Shown piece after piece: positions 14,968 through 18,111 of a DNA stretch of 18,111 nt. The stretch is taken from contig URJU01000024.1 in assembly GCA_900548315.1 (NCBI GenBank), positions 1 to 18,111 on the forward strand, in the 5' to 3' direction. How positions within the stretch are numbered: position 1 is the first letter of the stretch; each line of letters starts with the position of its first letter. The stretch comes from an uncultured Coprococcus sp. (GTDB lineage Bacteria > Bacillota > Clostridia > Lachnospirales > Lachnospiraceae). A program made the translations under genes and the position numbers. Under the pieces are notes generated by a model. The model did not search any database. It saw nothing but the letters and a program-made list of their open reading frames with translations, and had not been told where the DNA came from.

Positions 14968-15915
14968 ATGAACGATCTTATAAGAGAGATAGAGAATGCA
15001 GACAGTATAGCCATAACAGGACATATAAATCCTGATGGTGACTGTATAGGTTCTACACTTGGAATGTATAACTATATAACGAGCAATTACCCTGGTAAGA
15101 AAGTTCAGGTATATCTTCAGGAATTTCCTGATGTATTCATGTTTTTGAATGGTGCATCTGAGGTCAAGCATGAGACTGATGATGAGATCTATGATCTGTT
15201 CATGTCACTCGATTGTGGGGATCCGGATAGATTCACTCCATTTGCACAGTATTTTGAGACTGCAAAGAGGACGCTATGCATAGATCATCATATATCCAAC
15301 AAGGGCTTTGGTGATGTGTGCTATGTGGAGCCACAGGCGTGTTCTGCAGCGGAGGCAATCTTTAAACTCCTTGATGAGGATAGGATAAATCAGCCTTGCG
15401 CCGAGGCATTATACATGGGAATAGTTCATGACACTGGTGTGTTTAAACACAGCAATACGACAAGATCAGCTATGACGATTGCCGGAATTCTGATCGAAAA
15501 GGGAGCCAGACCAAGTTTTGTTATAGATGAAACATTTTATAAGAAGACTCTTACACAGAATAAGCTTCTGGGTTACGCACTGCTCGGTATGAAGCAGTTT
15601 GCAAATGGCAAGATTACGCATACATTGCTTACTTTTGATGATTTCGAAAAGCTTGGTGCTTCAAAGATGGATACGGATGGCATAGTCGATCAGTTGAGAC
15701 TCACATCAGGAACAGAGGTTGCATTTTTCATGTATCAGTCTGGGGAGAATGAGTATAAGATATCACTCAGAGCAAATGACATCGTGAATGTGAGCGAGAT
15801 CGCATGCAGCCACGGCGGCGGCGGTCATGTAAAAGCAGCGGGATGCAATATAAAAGGCAATCCGGATAAGATAGTTGCAGAGATAGTCGCAGAGATTGAA
15901 AAGCAGCTGGTATAA
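14968..15915 (+). CDS. nrnA: DHH-family oligoribonuclease / pAp phosphatase NrnA
   Basis: Cytoplasmic Mn-dependent phosphoesterase that degrades very short RNA (nanoRNA) and, in Bacillus, dephosphorylates pAp. The 315 residues match the family length. Catalytic motifs are GHINPDGD (D23, D25), SLDCGD, CIDHH (DHH at 106-108), GIVHDTGVFKH, and the DHHA1 motif SHGGGGHVKAAGC (H282-H287 region). I chose the ATG at 14968, which has GGGAGG at 14957-14962 five bases before it. The in-frame ATG at 14932 lies inside the stem-loop and would add 12 residues without a ribosome site. Sits between rbfA and truB, as is typical of Firmicutes. Confidence 0.94.
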   Translation: MNDLIREIENADSIAITGHINPDGDCIGSTLGMYNYITSNYPGKKVQVYLQEFPDVFMFLNGASEVKHETDDEIYDLFMSLDCGDPDRFTPFAQYFETAKRTLCIDHHISNKGFGDVCYVEPQACSAAEAIFKLLDEDRINQPCAEALYMGIVHDTGVFKHSNTTRSAMTIAGILIEKGARPSFVIDETFYKKTLTQNKLLGYALLGMKQFANGKITHTLLTFDDFEKLGASKMDTDGIVDQLRLTSGTEVAFFMYQSGENEYKISLRANDIVNVSEIACSHGGGGHVKAAGCNIKGNPDKIVAEIVAEIEKQLV

Positions 15916-15955
15916 AAACAGCTTAAAGTTTCTTGGATAGGAATAAATAATAATT

Positions 15956-16858
15956 ATGATAGACGGTTTTATCAATATATATAAGGAGCAGGGCTATACA
16001 TCATTTGATGTGGTTGCAAAGCTCCGGGGTATACTAAAACAGAAAAAGATAGGTCATACCGGAACTCTCGATCCCATGGCGGAGGGAGTTCTTCTTGTGT
16101 GTCTTGGAAGTGCCACAAAGATGTGTGATCTTCTGACTGAGAAGAATAAGACATATACGTGTACGATGCTGCTTGGCAAGACCAGTGACACGGAGGATGT
16201 CACAGGTAAACTCACAGATGTGACAGACATCTATCCTGATGATCAGACAGTCATTGAGACAGTGATGAGTTTTGTTGGGGATTATATGCAGATCCCACCG
16301 ATGTATTCTGCCATCAAGGTAAATGGCAAGAAGCTTTATGAGCTTGCAAGAGCCGGACAGGTCATAGAACGGCAGCCGAGACCAGTTACGATACACAGTA
16401 TTCAGATACGTTCGACAGATCTTCCGAGGGTAACATTTGACGTGAGTTGTTCCAAGGGTACTTATATAAGAAGTCTATGCCGGGATATCGGAGAAAAGCT
16501 GGGCTGCGGAGCCGTGATGGAGAGACTTATCAGAACAGAGGTGAAAGGCTTTACTATAGAAGAAAGTCTGACACTTGATGCCGTGGAGAAGGCAAGGGAT
16601 GACGGAACGCTTATGCAGCATGTGCTCACAACAGACAAGCTTATGCCGGATATTCCAGAGCTCCATATATCAGCAAAGGGTGAGAAGCTTCTTGCAAATG
16701 GCAATAAACTCTCTGCGGATTCATTTGTGGAAAATCAGATATACAGGGACACATACGTGAAAGTATATGATGAGCATGGCAGATTTGCGGCACTGTATGA
16801 GTACAGCGATGAGAAGAGACAGTATGTGCCGTTTAAGATGTTTCCGGTGAGCAGATGA
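15956..16858 (+). CDS. truB: tRNA pseudouridine(55) synthase TruB
   Basis: Converts U55 in the T loop of tRNAs to pseudouridine. The 300-residue product starts with IDGFINIYKEQGYTSFDVVAKLRG and carries the catalytic motif GHTGTLDPMAEGVL, with nucleophile D39. Later motifs are KTYTCTMLLGKTSDTEDVTG, QIPPMYSAIKVNGKKLYELAR, and GTYIRSLCRDIGEKLGCGA. The C-terminal part is a PUA-like region that is only weakly conserved. The ATG at 15956 follows nrnA by 40 bases. Its upstream purine tract AGGA (15939-15942) is 13 bases away, so initiation may be modest. The tRNA-Glu in this window has the usual T-loop substrate sequence TTCGATT. Confidence 0.96.
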   Translation: MIDGFINIYKEQGYTSFDVVAKLRGILKQKKIGHTGTLDPMAEGVLLVCLGSATKMCDLLTEKNKTYTCTMLLGKTSDTEDVTGKLTDVTDIYPDDQTVIETVMSFVGDYMQIPPMYSAIKVNGKKLYELARAGQVIERQPRPVTIHSIQIRSTDLPRVTFDVSCSKGTYIRSLCRDIGEKLGCGAVMERLIRTEVKGFTIEESLTLDAVEKARDDGTLMQHVLTTDKLMPDIPELHISAKGEKLLANGNKLSADSFVENQIYRDTYVKVYDEHGRFAALYEYSDEKRQYVPFKMFPVSR

Positions 16859-16903
16859 GTCGGTTTACAAATATATATTTTATGAAATTTAGGACATACA
16901 TTT

Positions 16904-17875
16904 ATGATTCATATAAAGAATACGAAGAAGATACAACTAAACAGCACAGAGCGTACAGCGGTTGCCCTTGGAAAGTTTGACGGAATCCATCAGGGGCATA
17001 TGCTTCTGATAGAGCAGGTGTTAAAACTTCAGAAACAGGGCTACATGGGAGTCGTGTTCACATTTGACATGAGGGAAAATCATGTGTTTGATGTGAGTAA
17101 TATGAAGACCATATATACATCTGAAGAGAAAGCACAGGTGGTATCGGATACAGGGGTTGACGTTCTGGTCGAATATCCGTTTGACGATGCATTTGCTGCA
17201 ACAGCGCCAGAGGCTTTTATCAGGGATATACTGGTGGGTATGATGAGAGCTGGATATGTTGTGGTTGGAAGTGACTATAGATTTGGCAGAGACAGGAAAG
17301 GTGACGTGGAGACCTTGAAGAGTCATGCTGAGGAGTATGGTTATAAGGTCATAGTCATAGACAAGCTGGAGCAGGATGACGAGGTGGTGAGTTCCACAGT
17401 CATAAGAAGGAATATATCTGAGGGCGACGTGAGAGCGGTAATACCGATGCTGGGAAGACCGTACAGCATGACCGGTGAGGTAGTGTCAGGAAAACAGCTT
17501 GGGAGAACTATCGGAATCCCAACTGCAAATATGCTGCCGCAGGATCATAAGCTATATCCGCCAGCGGGGGTGTATGCATCCAGGATAAAGATCATAAAAG
17601 GCGAACATGCAGGACACGAGGATCCATTCAGAATGTATATGGGAATCACCAACATAGGTGATAATCCTACGGTGAATGATAATGGCAATATAACCATAGA
17701 GACCAATATATTTGATTTTGACAGGGATATATATGGCAATATCATAAAAGTTGAGCTTATACAGAAGATTCGCGGCGAGAAGAAATTTGCAGGTATTGAG
17801 GAACTAAAGAATCAGATGTCAAACGACATAGATGCAGCAAAAAAAATAATTGCAGATAGTCAATTGGTAAAATAG
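16904..17875 (+). CDS. ribF: Bifunctional riboflavin kinase / FAD synthetase RibF
   Basis: Phosphorylates riboflavin to FMN and adenylylates FMN to FAD. The 323 residues hold an N-terminal nucleotidyltransferase domain with GKFDGIHQGH (23-32), VVGSDYRFGRDRKGD and SSTVIRRNISEGDV. The C-terminal riboflavin kinase barrel has GRTIGIPTANM (from G200), PPAGVYASR, NIGDNPTV, and the probable catalytic glutamate E266 in IETNIFDFDRDIYG. AGGA at 16891-16894 is 9 bases from the ATG. It is the last gene of the operon, and its stop codon lies inside the left arm of the terminator. No FMN riboswitch is seen nearby, so expression probably follows the operon. Confidence 0.95.
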   Translation: MIHIKNTKKIQLNSTERTAVALGKFDGIHQGHMLLIEQVLKLQKQGYMGVVFTFDMRENHVFDVSNMKTIYTSEEKAQVVSDTGVDVLVEYPFDDAFAATAPEAFIRDILVGMMRAGYVVVGSDYRFGRDRKGDVETLKSHAEEYGYKVIVIDKLEQDDEVVSSTVIRRNISEGDVRAVIPMLGRPYSMTGEVVSGKQLGRTIGIPTANMLPQDHKLYPPAGVYASRIKIIKGEHAGHEDPFRMYMGITNIGDNPTVNDNGNITIETNIFDFDRDIYGNIIKVELIQKIRGEKKFAGIEELKNQMSNDIDAAKKIIADSQLVK

Positions 17876-17956
17876 CACAGGAAACATTGGCAAAAATGCG
17901 GATAAATAATGACGGGTTATTTGTTCTCATGAAGGTGTTTTCTGTGCTATATTTTT
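17872..17956 (+). terminator. Long-armed terminator at the end of the rimP-ribF operon
   Basis: ATAGCACAGGAAACA (17872-17886, including the last two bases of ribF coding frame context and its stop) pairs with TGTTTTCTGTGCTAT (17936-17950) over 15 positions with one G-U, followed by ATTTTT (17951-17956). The 49-base interior holds a second small hairpin, AAATAA/TTATTT (17904-17909 with 17917-17922). The long loop is atypical for an intrinsic terminator, but the arm match and the U-tract support it. Confidence 0.65.
17945..17953 (+). promoter_or_regulatory. Possible extended -10 element for the gene at 18009
   Basis: TGCTATATT matches the TG-n-TATAAT extended -10 pattern, but no good -35 is found 16-18 bases upstream. 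It lies inside the right arm and U-tract of the operon terminator, 56 bases before the next start codon. This is only a candidate. Confidence 0.3.
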
Positions 17957-18008
17957 AATAATAGGTTAGTTTTTAGGAGGAAAAAGGAAGTACAAGGAGG
18001 AAAAGAAA

Positions 18009-18111
18009 ATGAGAAAGGGAACAGGGAGCAGAATCCTGGCGTATGTTCTCACCTTATGCATGATCATCGGCAGTATAACCTGGCCGGAGATCACAGCTAA
18101 GGCTGTCTCTT
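18009..18111 (+). CDS. Secreted protein, N-terminal fragment (3' end outside window)
   Basis: Only 34 codons are visible before the window ends. They form a clear Sec signal peptide: a basic n-region (MRKGTGSR), a hydrophobic core (ILAYVLTLCMIIGSI), and a c-region ending in TAKA, an AxA-type site with likely cleavage after residue 32. AAGGAGG (17994-18000) is 8 bases from the ATG, and a second AGGAGG lies at 17975-17980. The mature protein cannot be identified. Lachnospiraceae often have large adhesin or polysaccharidase genes with such leaders, but nothing here decides that. It is separated from ribF by a terminator, so it belongs to a different transcription unit. Confidence 0.8.
   Translation, partial: MRKGTGSRILAYVLTLCMIIGSITWPEITAKAVS

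Noticed and set aside
17876..17935. Possible riboswitch (c-di-GMP-like CACAGG start) after ribF
   Set aside because: Apart from the CACAGG hexamer none of the conserved GEMM core or tetraloop-receptor segments is present, so it is better read as the loop of a terminator.

Overview
The window suggests a low-GC Gram-positive member of the Clostridia, most likely Lachnospiraceae. The grounds are a PolC-type replicative polymerase, the order rseP-ispG-polC ahead of the nusA/infB block, a tRNA gene without encoded CCA, strong AGGAGG-type ribosome binding sites, frequent TTG and GTG starts, and moderate GC with AGA/ATA-rich codon use. The genus is not certain from sequence alone. Nearly everything is core housekeeping; I see no phage, CRISPR array, toxin-antitoxin pair or insertion sequence.

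Layout, left to right. Positions 1-6674 hold a plus-strand run: the C-terminal part of the site-2 protease RseP, IspG (isoprenoid MEP pathway), then PolC, with ispG and polC almost touching. Positions 6675-9239 are an accessory-looking interval: a tRNA-Glu(CUC) with its own promoter and terminator, a short repeat-like element, a minus-strand gene for a SpoIID-like/peptidoglycan-binding protein without a signal peptide, and a stand-alone precorrin-2 dehydrogenase (siroheme) gene. Positions 9124-17956 are a long plus-strand operon with a recognisable promoter and leader stem-loop: rimP, nusA, rnpM (ylxR), ylxQ, infB, rbfA, nrnA, truB, ribF, closed by a terminator that starts inside the ribF stop codon. 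At 18009 a new gene begins, encoding a secreted protein cut by the window edge after its signal peptide.

How the genes work together: rimP, rbfA and truB serve 30S maturation and tRNA modification; nusA controls elongation and termination of transcription; infB starts translation; rnpM and ylxQ encode RNA-binding proteins; nrnA degrades the shortest RNA fragments and pAp; ribF makes FMN and FAD. This is the conserved transcription-translation coupling operon.

The most interesting points concern gene expression rather than a new enzyme system. rimP appears to start at an AUU codon. ispG has its Shine-Dalgarno sequence separated from the start by a near-perfect hairpin whose removal gives normal spacing. 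Most genes of the rimP-infB segment use non-AUG starts. Several intergenic stem-loops lack U-tracts. IF2 carries an eightfold RGD/F-rich repeat. The SpoIID-like gene has an unusual architecture. I did not find a clearly undescribed multi-gene system.
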